Assembly: GCA_004376375.1 (NCBI GenBank)
Contig: SOJX01000083.1
Location: forward strand, 1-54,035
Reading direction: 5' to 3'
Length of the DNA stretch: 54,035 nt
Origin: Planctomycetota bacterium
Lineage (GTDB): Bacteria > Planctomycetota > E44-bin39
The first letter of the stretch is position 1. The number at the start of each line of letters is the position of its first letter. Of this stretch, positions 36,748 to 44,711 are shown piece after piece. The position numbers and the translations under genes are program-made. The notes under the pieces are model-generated. The model saw only the letters and a list, made by a program, of their open reading frames with translations, searched no databases and was not told where the DNA came from.

Positions 36748-37521
36748 ATGAAACACCGGTTTACACTGCTAATCATTGTCATGGCGGCCTTTGCACTGAT
36801 TGTGGCCTCACCCGGTTGCGGGAAGAAAAGCAAGTCAAGCCGTTCAAGCTCATCATCCGGTGGTGGTGGCACAGGTAATGGTACCGGCTCTGGTACTGGC
36901 ACAGGCACTGGTACTGGCACTGGTGGCGGTGGCACTTACCGTGCCGGGACCGACAAATGGCACGTCGACTTTGAGGAAGCCGCTCTCCAGGAGGCTTTAC
37001 AAAAACAGGGAATGTCCAGTGACAGCGCTGGTGAATTAAAATCAAGAACAATCGCGCATCTGGAGAGAATATATTCCGGTTTGGCTGTCAGTTTTTCAAC
37101 TGAACCATATTCCGGCGGTTCGGCACCGCCACCGAGTCAGCAGATGCATGCAACACAGTTGGGACCTAAACCATACAACGTTATGGCCATACGAGGCGGC
37201 GGAAGTGGGCCAGCCGGTCTGGCCATGTTGGATATGACCGGTAACAATGGAAACGCTGAAAATAATTCAGGGTCCATGATGGGAGTTTATATTCTGGTAC
37301 TTGCACAATGGAATTTTGGCGGAGACGTTGACTTTTTTGCGGAAAACCTTGCCTCCACGGCCGCTCATGAGATTGGCCATTCGCTTGGAATGGATCACAA
37401 TCCCGAAAGCGGATTCATCATGAGCTCGACGGTGACTGGAGGTACCGGCGGTCAGCTTGCTTTTCATTCCAGAGATATTGAATACATGCAGAATACTCTG
37501 CCGGGACCGGGAAGGGACTAA
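36748..37521 (+). CDS. Metzincin-type zinc metalloprotease lipoprotein
   Basis: 257 residues from ATG 36748 (AGGAGG upstream); a longer frame overlaps the STAS gene and is unlikely. Lipobox ASPGC, then GKKSKSSRSSSS and a (GT)n linker. The active site AAHEIGHSLGMDHNP gives the full HExxHxxGxxH three-His zinc motif. FIMSS follows, matching the metzincin Met-turn as in matrixins. So this is a true metzincin, distinct from the HEWGH CLCA-like group elsewhere in the window. Probably a surface-tethered endopeptidase. Third gene of operon C. Confidence 0.9.
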   Translation: MKHRFTLLIIVMAAFALIVASPGCGKKSKSSRSSSSSGGGGTGNGTGSGTGTGTGTGTGGGGTYRAGTDKWHVDFEEAALQEALQKQGMSSDSAGELKSRTIAHLERIYSGLAVSFSTEPYSGGSAPPPSQQMHATQLGPKPYNVMAIRGGGSGPAGLAMLDMTGNNGNAENNSGSMMGVYILVLAQWNFGGDVDFFAENLASTAAHEIGHSLGMDHNPESGFIMSSTVTGGTGGQLAFHSRDIEYMQNTLPGPGRD

Positions 37522-37544
37522 AAAGAGTTTGAAAGGACATAACC

Positions 37545-38132
37545 ATGAAGTTGAGCAGATTCGTTGGGCTTATTGTTATCATTTTTGCAGTCTCGATGAT
37601 GACATTTGCAGGTTGTTCATCCAAAAAGCATAAAAGTTCCCGTGGCGGTGGCGGCGGTGGCGGTGCAGGCACCGGCAGCAGTAACAATCCCGGCAATGAT
37701 CCCGGCTCAAACCCGGCAAACGCGGCACAGTATGAACAGGATGTCTTCAACATGGTCAACGATGAGCGTTCGGCTGCGGGCGTCGGTCCGCTGCAATGGT
37801 GTGACGGGCTTGCCGCATGCGCCAAAGCGCATTCGAACGACATGTGTGCGCGCGGGTTTTTCGACCACACCAACCCGGATGGAGAGGGCCCGACAGAGCG
37901 CGGCCAGGCCGGTCATGCAGGCAGTTACACCTTCACCCCGATTGTTTCCAGCCCGTATACCTGGATTGGTGAGAATATCGCCATGGGTTCTACAACACCG
38001 GCAGAAACCATGAACATGTGGATGAACTCGTCGGGTCACAGGGCGAACATTCTCGCGGACTTCACCCATATAGGCGTTGGCTTATGTGACGGCTGCGGTA
38101 CGCACTGGACGCAGAACTTCGGCATAAGATAA
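37545..38132 (+). CDS. CAP/SCP-domain lipoprotein
   Basis: 195 residues, lipobox MTFAGC, then SSKKHKSSRGGGG and a short Gly/Asn/Pro linker. The CAP domain (about 65-195) has VFNMVNDERSAAGVGPLQWCD, AKAHSNDMCARGFFDHTNPDG, IGENIA, SGHRANILADFTHIGVGLC and WTQNFGIR. This is the most canonical CAP of the three, with both signature regions and the conserved His residues. Four Cys could form disulphides. Fourth gene of operon C. Confidence 0.92.
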   Translation: MKLSRFVGLIVIIFAVSMMTFAGCSSKKHKSSRGGGGGGGAGTGSSNNPGNDPGSNPANAAQYEQDVFNMVNDERSAAGVGPLQWCDGLAACAKAHSNDMCARGFFDHTNPDGEGPTERGQAGHAGSYTFTPIVSSPYTWIGENIAMGSTTPAETMNMWMNSSGHRANILADFTHIGVGLCDGCGTHWTQNFGIR

Positions 38133-38168
38133 GGGCCGCTTTGCGTAGGGGAAAGAGAGTTTAACGAC

Positions 38169-38831
38169 ATGAAATTCCGCACCTTCTTTATCTTGATTAC
38201 TATCTTTTCGCTATGTGCTGCAACCGAAGGCTGCAGCGGCAAGAAGAAAGACAAGCTTCTCAGTACCGGTATCGGGACAGGCTCGGGAACAGGAAATGGA
38301 ACCGGGACGGGAACAGGAACTTACTCTGGCGACGGGACTGGCATTGAACTCGTATGCGTGTATGATCCCGAGCTGGGCGCGCAGACTTCCCACAAGGAGC
38401 ATTTCGGTAGTATTGTGCAGGAGAGCTCCGGCTACATCTGGACGGGGACGAAGAACCAGGTTTTCATCTCAAAGGCCACCATCAAGGACGGCATAAGCGG
38501 CGACGTGATCATAATGAACCTCGACGACTATATGGTTCGCGGAGGTGGACTCTACGGTTACTCGGAGGGCACGACTATATACGTTGGCGGCGACTGCCTT
38601 ACCCTGACCTTCCAGCACGAACTCGGCCACGCGAAAATGAGCCTCAAGGATCATTACGGTTCCATGATTACCTGCATTATGAACGCAAGCAACAACGGTG
38701 CATACATGGGCCAAAGGAATTACTGCGAAGGCGGGATGTACGACTGCTGGGGAGCCGTCGTTTCGAAATTCAACATTTCACCCGATGGCGCAACCGGCAC
38801 CGTTCCGCCGACCGAGATAGTTATACAGTAG
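38169..38831 (+). CDS. CLCA-like zinc metallohydrolase lipoprotein
   Basis: 220 residues, lipobox ATEGC, then SGKKKDK and a (GT)n linker. WTGTKNQVFISKATI matches the family block before the active site, HELGH is the zinc motif, and a Cys pair in MITCIMN follows. The usual EEY acidic ligand is replaced by KDHYGS, so the third zinc ligand may be His or Asp. The C-terminus TEIVIQ resembles the operon B relative at 20140. Last gene of operon C, followed by a terminator 88 bases on. Confidence 0.82.
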   Translation: MKFRTFFILITIFSLCAATEGCSGKKKDKLLSTGIGTGSGTGNGTGTGTGTYSGDGTGIELVCVYDPELGAQTSHKEHFGSIVQESSGYIWTGTKNQVFISKATIKDGISGDVIIMNLDDYMVRGGGLYGYSEGTTIYVGGDCLTLTFQHELGHAKMSLKDHYGSMITCIMNASNNGAYMGQRNYCEGGMYDCWGAVVSKFNISPDGATGTVPPTEIVIQ

Positions 38832-38918
38832 ACGGCCGACCGGGCGAAGGTTGAAGTTACCCGGAAGCGTTTGAAAACAATTATGAGCTTTAACCTTTCT
38901 TTCCCACGTTGAAAGGTA

Positions 38919-38949
38919 GGGGCGCTGCCACACATGCAGCGCCCCTTTT
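38919..38949 (+). terminator. Rho-independent terminator of operon C
   Basis: GGGGCGCTGC, a 7-base loop, then GCAGCGCCCC followed by TTTT: a perfect 10-bp GC-rich stem with a U-run. Confidence 0.92.
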
Positions 38950-39005
38950 CCATTATTCCTAATGTAATAAAAAGTTTCTTTTATTAAGTATGTATTTGCA
39001 TAAAA

Positions 39006-39109
39006 CATTGGAACAAGGCAGCGATAATAGAGTGAGGTGAGGCAATGAAGTTTTTGCATCATACTTATATGCTTTTTAATGCCAGGTAATGCCAGTTGAT
39101 GCCATAGAG
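39006..39109 (+). repeat. Dispersed repeat A, copy 1
   Basis: Matches 51898-52006 along its whole length with scattered changes and one 5-base gap. It begins ATTGGAACAAGGCAGCG and ends with spaced ATGCCA units (ATGCCAGGTAATGCCA, then GTTGATGCCATAGAG). No coding sense seen. Confidence 0.85.
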
Positions 39110-39178
39110 AGCCATTTTTGTTTGGCATATATGTTGACAATCGGAATTGCGATATTCATAAGTCATTTTATCATAAGA

Positions 39179-39222
39179 GGGAGAGTGCTGCTGGTCGAGG
39201 GTTCAAATCCCGCCGCCCCGAC
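39179..39222 (+). pseudogene. tRNA-like fragment
   Basis: GGGAGAGTGCTGC resembles a tRNA D-arm and is joined within a few bases to a T-arm (GGTTCAAATCC) and an acceptor-like GCCCCGA. The anticodon arm and 5' acceptor strand are absent, so it cannot be a working tRNA. It may be a relic of an attachment site. Confidence 0.6.
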
Positions 39223-39290
39223 TATCACTAAATGATATATATCAAGTTGCGCTATTTCAAGAAGGTCAATTTGGACAATTTGAGTGCTGC

Positions 39291-39368
39291 GCTCTATGGT
39301 GTAATGGAGTATCAGTACCGGGGAAATCACATCTGGCAAATCACGCCAGATTCCCAATATCAATAAAT
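39291..39368 (+). repeat. Dispersed repeat B, copy 1
   Basis: Shares GGTGTAATGG, CCGGGGAAATCAC and further spaced matches with 53643-53720. It overlaps the 3' end of the STAS gene on the other strand. Confidence 0.6.
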
Positions 39369-39667
39369 CTTCGCCCTTCCCGTCTCGAGATTGACACAAG
39401 TTCATCCGCGTAGCTGTCACGGATAGGTGGCTGGAAACTGACATTGAGCCTTTCTGACTGGCCGCAAATGTGATTTAAGATGGCAATTCCGATGGAATCG
39501 ATAGAAGTTACGTTTCTTAAATCAAACGTGATATTCCGAATCCCTGATTCAGTAATCGCGCGCAGGAAAACGAGACCTCCCCTTGCAGTATGCCCGACAA
39601 GTTTACCGGTTACATTCATCCGAACTGAGCCATTATCCAAATATTCGATTGAAAACGATGTATTCAC
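39341..39667 (-). CDS. STAS-domain protein
   Basis: 108 residues. RMNVTGKLVGHTARGGLVFL and LRNVTSIDSIGIAILNHI give the same two signatures as the other STAS genes, with the conserved Ser in DSIG. The last 12 residues (REGRRFIDIGNLA) extend past the domain and overlap repeat B, so the end may have been altered. Last gene of operon D, 15 bases after the hydrolase gene. Likely an anti-sigma-antagonist-type switch. Confidence 0.85.
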   Translation of the reverse strand: MNTSFSIEYLDNGSVRMNVTGKLVGHTARGGLVFLRAITESGIRNITFDLRNVTSIDSIGIAILNHICGQSERLNVSFQPPIRDSYADELVSISRREGRRFIDIGNLA

Positions 39668-39682
39668 GGCAAATGCTCCTAA

Positions 39683-40507
39683 TCACTGTCTCGGGTAAGA
39701 ATACAGGTAATCCCAGGCCTCCTGGTAGAACTCCGGAAAGACCGTGTGCCCGCCCGAGCTTTTCCACCGGTAGTCGACGGGGTTGCCGGCAGCTTCCATT
39801 TTCTGGACAAGGTCTTCCGAGTAACCTATTGGAACGGCTTGGTCGTCCTGCGCGTGGATACAGAACCCGGCGCAGACACCCGAGACCTGCCCACCGCCCG
39901 GCATTCCGCCTGAGTTTTCGAAGAAACCTGCAAAGACACCCGAGCGCTTAAAGCATATATAGGGCGCGAACTGCCCTCCGCGGCTGAATCCATGCGTGTA
40001 GATTCGGGATGTGTCAATATTGTAATTTGTCTTGAACCAATCAACAAGTGATACGACAGCGCTCATTTCTCCGTCGTCCGTGACCGACCAGGCGTTTCCA
40101 GTCGCGCTTTTCGGGCAGACGTAAATGAAGCTGTTCTGCTCCGCGACGGGTTTCAGTTGTGTATTGGCGAAAAAGTTCTTATGGTTGTCGCCTGCACCGT
40201 GAAACGAAACCATAAGCGGAACCGGGTTCCCGCCGTGCTGGTAGCCTGAAGGAACAAGAGCAATGAATTGCATTGAGCCGGACGTACCCTCGTATTCGCC
40301 GAGCTGCCCGCCCGAACCGTTTGACCCGGGGCCGTTGGTGCCACCGTTGCCTCCTGTTCCACTTCCCGTGCCGGAGCCGCCGCCTCCGCCCGTGGGTGTC
40401 GTTTTGATCTTGGTTCCGGAGTTACTGCTGCCACAGCCTGCAATCCACAGCGTAAGCGAAACGGTTATAAGAATAAACAGGCAGAATTTAAGGGCTGGTC
40501 GCTTCAT
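39683..40507 (-). CDS. PHB-depolymerase-like esterase lipoprotein
   Basis: 274 residues from ATG 40507 (GGAGAGACC upstream). Lipobox LWIAGC, then a Gly/Thr/Asn linker. The hydrolase has oxyanion region SFHGAGDNH, nucleophile elbow THGFSRGGQF (GFSRG), Asp in HAQDDQAVP and His in SSGGHTVFP, so a full catalytic triad. It resembles the LpqC/PHB depolymerase group of secreted esterases. Middle gene of operon D, 41 bases after the first hydrolase. Confidence 0.88.
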   Translation of the reverse strand: MKRPALKFCLFILITVSLTLWIAGCGSSNSGTKIKTTPTGGGGGSGTGSGTGGNGGTNGPGSNGSGGQLGEYEGTSGSMQFIALVPSGYQHGGNPVPLMVSFHGAGDNHKNFFANTQLKPVAEQNSFIYVCPKSATGNAWSVTDDGEMSAVVSLVDWFKTNYNIDTSRIYTHGFSRGGQFAPYICFKRSGVFAGFFENSGGMPGGGQVSGVCAGFCIHAQDDQAVPIGYSEDLVQKMEAAGNPVDYRWKSSGGHTVFPEFYQEAWDYLYSYPRQ

Positions 40508-40548
40508 GGTCTCTCCATCTGGTTGAAAACAACCTGATTTCATTTAGA

Positions 40549-41388
40549 TTATGGTCCGATTACACCTTTGAGCCAGTTGACTCCTTCCGCTATCTGGGAA
40601 GAGTTTACGTTGTGGCTTCCCCCGTAGGCTCTGTGCTCGGCAAGGTAGCCGTAGCCTGTAAGCCAGTCATATGCCTGTTGCGCGCCGGAAGGATATGACG
40701 CGGAAGTGCAGAAAACCGGGACATGGTCATCGTTTGCATAGGGTTCCAGCAGCTGTGCGTTTGCGAACTCTCCGTCATATGCTGCGCCGCCGTTGAGTTT
40801 TGCCTGCGGATTGCGGACGCAAATGCCGTAGGCGTATGCGGCGCCCATCGAGAATCCTGCCGCAGTTACCGGGCCGACGTTGTATTTCGACCGGCATTCG
40901 TCAATGGCTGAAAGAACAGCCTGTTCGGACGAGCTTCCCGGCGTATGGTTGTACATTCCGCCGTCGCGGGCGCCGACACACAAAGCTATGACGCCAAGTT
41001 GATCCGCAAGACCGGATGTAAAACGGGAAATTCCCTGCGATGAACTTCCGCCCGAGCCATGCAGCCAGATGATAAGCATATGCGGACCGCCTGAAGCGCA
41101 AGCCGAAGGGCAGACGCCTTTGTCAGCCCCACCGTTTACGGAGAAGTTTCCTGCCGATCCCCCTGAGCCGTTAGATGCGGTCCAGGGAGTTGTCTGGCCG
41201 TCAGAGGGTCCTGTGCCGGTTCCGGACCCTGTACCAGAGCCGGTGCCCGTACCTGTACCGTTAGGTCCTGTTCCCGTGCCGGTTCCAGTTCCGCCGGGAG
41301 TCCCGATTTTATTGCCGCCACCGCCGCTGCAGCCCTGATAACATAATGCGAAACAGACAATCAGCAGGATGTATGCCATGCTTTTCAC
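40549..41388 (-). CDS. Alpha/beta-hydrolase lipoprotein
   Basis: 279 residues from GTG 41388, chosen because AAAGGGG lies just upstream and it yields a standard MKSMAYILL signal; ATG 41379 is the alternative. Lipobox CYQGC, then a long (GT)n/(GS)n linker. Motifs: oxyanion IIWLHGSGGSSSQG, nucleophile AAGFSMGAAYA (GFSMG), His in YGGSHNVNSS near the end. Related to phospholipase/carboxylesterase-type hydrolases. First gene of operon D. The 300 bases upstream hold its promoter candidate and an EBP-site-like dyad. Confidence 0.85.
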   Translation of the reverse strand: MKSMAYILLIVCFALCYQGCSGGGGNKIGTPGGTGTGTGTGPNGTGTGTGSGTGSGTGTGPSDGQTTPWTASNGSGGSAGNFSVNGGADKGVCPSACASGGPHMLIIWLHGSGGSSSQGISRFTSGLADQLGVIALCVGARDGGMYNHTPGSSSEQAVLSAIDECRSKYNVGPVTAAGFSMGAAYAYGICVRNPQAKLNGGAAYDGEFANAQLLEPYANDDHVPVFCTSASYPSGAQQAYDWLTGYGYLAEHRAYGGSHNVNSSQIAEGVNWLKGVIGP

Positions 41389-41469
41389 AATAATCCCCTT
41401 TCCGCATTGCATGAACCGAATCGAAAGACCTTTTAGTTCATTCACGGGTTCTGACTAACCCAAATAGAT

Positions 41470-41485
41470 ATCAATAATCGTGCCG
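41470..41485 (-). promoter_or_regulatory. Possible sigma-54-type promoter of operon D
   Basis: The minus strand reads CGGCACGATTATTGAT. The -24 is nearly perfect, but the -12 is TTGA rather than TTGC, so the match is imperfect. It lies 82 bases before the start codon. Confidence 0.4.
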
Positions 41486-41584
41486 GACGAAAAATTAATT
41501 GGTGTTTTCTTCGTATTTCATTGTTTGAAAAGTAGTTAAGCCTGGCACGGCAGAAACGGGCATATGAAGAACGGGCGGTTGCCC

Positions 41585-41601
41585 TGTCCACATTTTGGAC
41601 A
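41585..41601. promoter_or_regulatory. TGTC-N9-GACA dyad upstream of operon D
   Basis: TGTCCACATTTTGGACA. It has the same outer half-sites and spacing as the dyad at 44518-44534, on the other side of EBP4. About 134 bases upstream of the predicted operon D start. Confidence 0.5.
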
Positions 41602-41688
41602 TTCCAGGCATAGATAGATTTTTTTAAGCAACCACAGAGTCTAACCGCGGAAATCGGGCTGGCTGGATTTGTGTAAAAGGAAATCGAG

Positions 41689-44448
41689 CTATGAAGAAAT
41701 ATTGTACTTATTAATTTTATTGTAGAGTGAAGATCTCGGGATTCCGAGGATTCGAGCAGCCTTCATCTTGTTGCCTTTTGCTTCCGTGAGCGCGGTCGCT
41801 ATGCAGAGTTTTTCCATATCCTGCAGCGGGAGCGCCCTGTCAAAGGGAGGCTGGTCGGATGAGATGTTTTGTTTTTTATATTCGCTCAGGATATGATCGG
41901 ACAGATATTGCGGATCAGCTTTACCGTCTCCAAACGAAACAAGACGGTGGACCTCGTTCTCGACTTCGCGCACGTTTCCCGGCCAGTAGTAATTCATCAT
42001 TGCCTTGAACAATCTGGTTTTTTCTTCAGATGAAGCTTTGAGGGGGGAGCCAGTCACCCGTTCCCAGAAGTATTCGACCAGTTGCGGAATATCTTCGATC
42101 CTGTCCCGCAGCGGAGGAAGTACGATTGGAAGCACGTTCAGCCTGTAAAAAAGATCCTCGCGGAACCGACCTGCATTAACCAGGTCGAGCAGTTTGCTAT
42201 TGCTTGCCGATATGATCCTGGCATTTATCTTTATCGTCCTTTTCCCGCCGATTCTACGAATCTCGTTCTCCTGGACTACACGAAGAAGTTTCTGCTGCAT
42301 GATCTCGCTCATGTTTCCGACTTCATCCAGAAAAAGAGTACCGCCGTCTGCAATAACAAAGAGGCCGTTCCTGGGGGTGTCGGCTCCCGTAAAGGCGCCT
42401 TTCTCGTAGCCGAAAAGCTCACTTTCGAGAAGGTTTTCCGGAATGGCAGCGCAGTTGAGCGCCACGAAATGGCCCTCTTTTCTCGCGCTGTTATAATGGA
42501 TTGCTTTTGCGATCAGCTCCTTTCCGGTACCGCTCTCGCCGTAGATATAAACGGGCAGGTCGCTTTCGACCACCTTATCCAAAAGGTCGAATATTTTCCT
42601 CATCGCCGCGCTATCGCCGATTATATTCTCATAGCCGTAGCGGCTTTCCAGCTCTTTCTGTTTTTTCTCCAGGTCCGACTGTGTTTTCTCGAGCTTTTCT
42701 CCCAGCTTTTCGCTCAGGACACGGACCTCCTCATACAATTTTGTTTTCTCGATAATGATGGCAGCCTGCTCCATCAGGGTTATCAGCATGTCGTTGGTCT
42801 CGGGCGGTATATCAAGAATCGTATACCTGCTATCGAGGTACAGCGAACCGATAATCTTATCTTTCCTGAGCAAGGGCGCCGCGTAAAGGGCCCTGATCGC
42901 CTGCGGAGTCCTGGGGGAGACGGCACCCAGACCGTCGGATGCCGCCAGATCGTTTATTTTTACGACGCCGTTGTTTCTTATTACTTCCCGTATCACATCC
43001 CTAATCAACCCGTGATCCGGATCTGACGTTACACCCTTGATGAAGTTTCTTTCCGCGGCGAAATTCATGGAATTCTGCTTTACAAGCACGACCGTACCCC
43101 GTTCCGCGCCGCTTATCTCGATTGCGGTATCGAGTATCATGTCGAGCAGGCCTTCCATCTCCGTTTCACTGTTTATCGCCTTGAGAATCTCGAGAACCCT
43201 TTTCAGGTTCTCCCGGTCCCTGTTGATCTTGTCAAAGCTGTCATCGGGCTCGGGAAGATACTCTCTGGGAATCGATCTGCGGAGTTTTTCAATTTCATCA
43301 AGCGCTTTGCCGATGAGAAACGACCTGGGCCTGTTCTTCAGAACCTCGGCTGCTTCCATCACGAACCCTGCGCCTTCCTTTTCGTCCCGGGAGAGCAGGA
43401 ACTTCCCGTAATCGAGCAAAGCGAATCCGAATTCCTCCGGCGGGCCTTCATCTTGCCGGGCCCTGTAACGCTCGATACTCTTTATAAAGTGGGTTCCCGC
43501 AAGCGGGTTGTTCAGCGCCGCGCGCGCAGCGCCCATTATACGGTGTGCTTTAATCAACTGTTCGTTGCTTGAGCCGTCGTCCCCGATATTGTCGAGCGCC
43601 TCTTCGGCGTGTTTTATCGCCGTCTCATACTCACCTGTTTCAAGGTGAATCAGGGCAATATCAATGTTGCATATGGAAAGCATCCGGCTGCGGGACGTTG
43701 CCCTGAACATGGCCGCTGCCGAGTTGATGTTTTCGAGTGCCTTTTCAAAGTTTCCCTGAAAAATATGGTAGATGCCGATGTTGTTAAACGTGTAAGCAAG
43801 CTGGTTCCTGCGCTCCATTCCTTCCGCAAGTTCACGGGCTTTATCGAGATGTTCAAGAACTTCATCTGTCCTGCCGAGTCGCGTGAGGGTAAGCCCGATA
43901 TTATTCAGCGAAGCGACGATCTGCCCGGGGCTGTCAATCTTTTCGGCGACTTTATTGAAGGTTCGGTAGTATTCCAGCGCGATAGCATATTTTTCCTGAT
44001 ACAGATAAACCGATGCCATCGTGTTGACTACAAACGCAAACAAGGGGTTTTCGTCTTCCCCTGCAAACGCAAGCGCTCTCTTGCATTTAACCTCGGCAAC
44101 TGCAAAGTCCCGCCTGTCAAGCCTTGCAAGAGCTATGACTGCATATGCCATAGACCTTACCGGTGCAGGCAGGCTGTGATCTTCCGCAGATTTCCCCGCT
44201 TCTTCCTCACACCTGGTCTGGTCATTATTTTCGCGATATATAATTGCGGAAAGGTTTCTCAGGATCGCCCTTTTTACCGGGTCGTCCTGTACTTTCATCT
44301 CCGCCGTAATAGCGGTAAGCACTACCGACAGGTCGCCGGCTTTTTTAACCAGCTTCTGGAGTTCCTGAATAAAGTTCCCCTGAACATCCAGGTCCAGAAT
44401 CATTCTGAGATGACTTCGAATATCTGCAATTTTGTCAGTCATCTTCAT
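41689..44448 (-). CDS. EBP4: TPR-GAF-sigma-54 activator
   Basis: 919 residues; GGAGG precedes the ATG. Residues about 50-350 are TPR-like (for example LAYTFNNIGIYHIFQGNFEK). A GAF domain spans about 425-585 (ERGTVVLVKQNSMNFAAERN), followed by a short coiled coil (EKLGEKLEKTQSDLEKKQKE). AAA+ has Walker A GESGTGKE (about 636), GAFTGA (about 682) and LFLDEVGNM. The Fis-type HTH is KMKAARILGIPRSSLYNKI. No kinase domain. It lies between operons D and E, both of which carry a TGTC-N9-GACA dyad, so it is their likely activator. Its own promoter looks sigma-70 type. Confidence 0.92.
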   Translation of the reverse strand: MKMTDKIADIRSHLRMILDLDVQGNFIQELQKLVKKAGDLSVVLTAITAEMKVQDDPVKRAILRNLSAIIYRENNDQTRCEEEAGKSAEDHSLPAPVRSMAYAVIALARLDRRDFAVAEVKCKRALAFAGEDENPLFAFVVNTMASVYLYQEKYAIALEYYRTFNKVAEKIDSPGQIVASLNNIGLTLTRLGRTDEVLEHLDKARELAEGMERRNQLAYTFNNIGIYHIFQGNFEKALENINSAAAMFRATSRSRMLSICNIDIALIHLETGEYETAIKHAEEALDNIGDDGSSNEQLIKAHRIMGAARAALNNPLAGTHFIKSIERYRARQDEGPPEEFGFALLDYGKFLLSRDEKEGAGFVMEAAEVLKNRPRSFLIGKALDEIEKLRRSIPREYLPEPDDSFDKINRDRENLKRVLEILKAINSETEMEGLLDMILDTAIEISGAERGTVVLVKQNSMNFAAERNFIKGVTSDPDHGLIRDVIREVIRNNGVVKINDLAASDGLGAVSPRTPQAIRALYAAPLLRKDKIIGSLYLDSRYTILDIPPETNDMLITLMEQAAIIIEKTKLYEEVRVLSEKLGEKLEKTQSDLEKKQKELESRYGYENIIGDSAAMRKIFDLLDKVVESDLPVYIYGESGTGKELIAKAIHYNSARKEGHFVALNCAAIPENLLESELFGYEKGAFTGADTPRNGLFVIADGGTLFLDEVGNMSEIMQQKLLRVVQENEIRRIGGKRTIKINARIISASNSKLLDLVNAGRFREDLFYRLNVLPIVLPPLRDRIEDIPQLVEYFWERVTGSPLKASSEEKTRLFKAMMNYYWPGNVREVENEVHRLVSFGDGKADPQYLSDHILSEYKKQNISSDQPPFDRALPLQDMEKLCIATALTEAKGNKMKAARILGIPRSSLYNKINKYNISS

Positions 44449-44463
44449 GGCCTCCAGAATCCA

Positions 44464-44491
44464 ATTATACTACTGAAAAGCCAGCATTCAA
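44464..44491 (-). promoter_or_regulatory. Sigma-70-type promoter of EBP4
   Basis: On the minus strand, TTGAAT, 16 bases, then perfect TATAAT; the start codon is 16 bases further on. Confidence 0.5.
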
Positions 44492-44516
44492 AGCCAAAAC
44501 GTCCATATTTGGCAAA

Positions 44517-44535
44517 GTGTCTATATAATAGACAC
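44517..44535. promoter_or_regulatory. Perfect dyad, candidate EBP4 binding site
   Basis: GTGTCTATATAATAGACAC: 8-base arms, 3-base centre, containing TGTC-N9-GACA. Centred about 143 bases upstream of the predicted operon E start and about 75 upstream of the EBP4 start. Confidence 0.6.
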
Positions 44536-44642
44536 AAAACCGTTATTGCTGCACTATCAACTCACGCAACATTGTCGCTCGCATCTCCTTGAACTATTTG
44601 ACGTTATGGAAAAACAGCCAACTTTCTAGAATAAATATTCTC

Positions 44643-44658
44643 TGGCGCATGCTTTGCA
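44643..44658 (+). promoter_or_regulatory. Sigma-54-type promoter of operon E
   Basis: TGGCGCATGCTTTGCA: one mismatch (G for A) to TGGCACR-N4-TTGCA, with both invariant doublets at the right spacing. The start codon is 54 bases on, preceded by GGGAGGAT. Confidence 0.7.
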
Positions 44659-44711
44659 ATACGATACATGTCTCACCTGAAAATCAGTGCAGATATATCT
44701 GGGAGGATAGG

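Larger units (their letters stand above)
38832..39340. other. Region between convergent operons C and D
   Basis: No gene called. It holds a terminator, a dispersed repeat (A, copy 1), a tRNA-like fragment and a second dispersed repeat (B, copy 1), each listed separately. Confidence 0.7.

Noticed and set aside
38270..38340. GGAACNGGNAC-type DNA repeats in many genes, considered as microsatellites or CRISPR-like
   Set aside because: They encode the Gly/Thr linkers in frame. No direct repeats with unique spacers of constant length were found anywhere.
39163..39444. Minus-strand open frame containing GAAGFEPSTSS
   Set aside because: This peptide arises from translating a tRNA 3' end in reverse complement; it is an artefact of the tRNA-like fragment.
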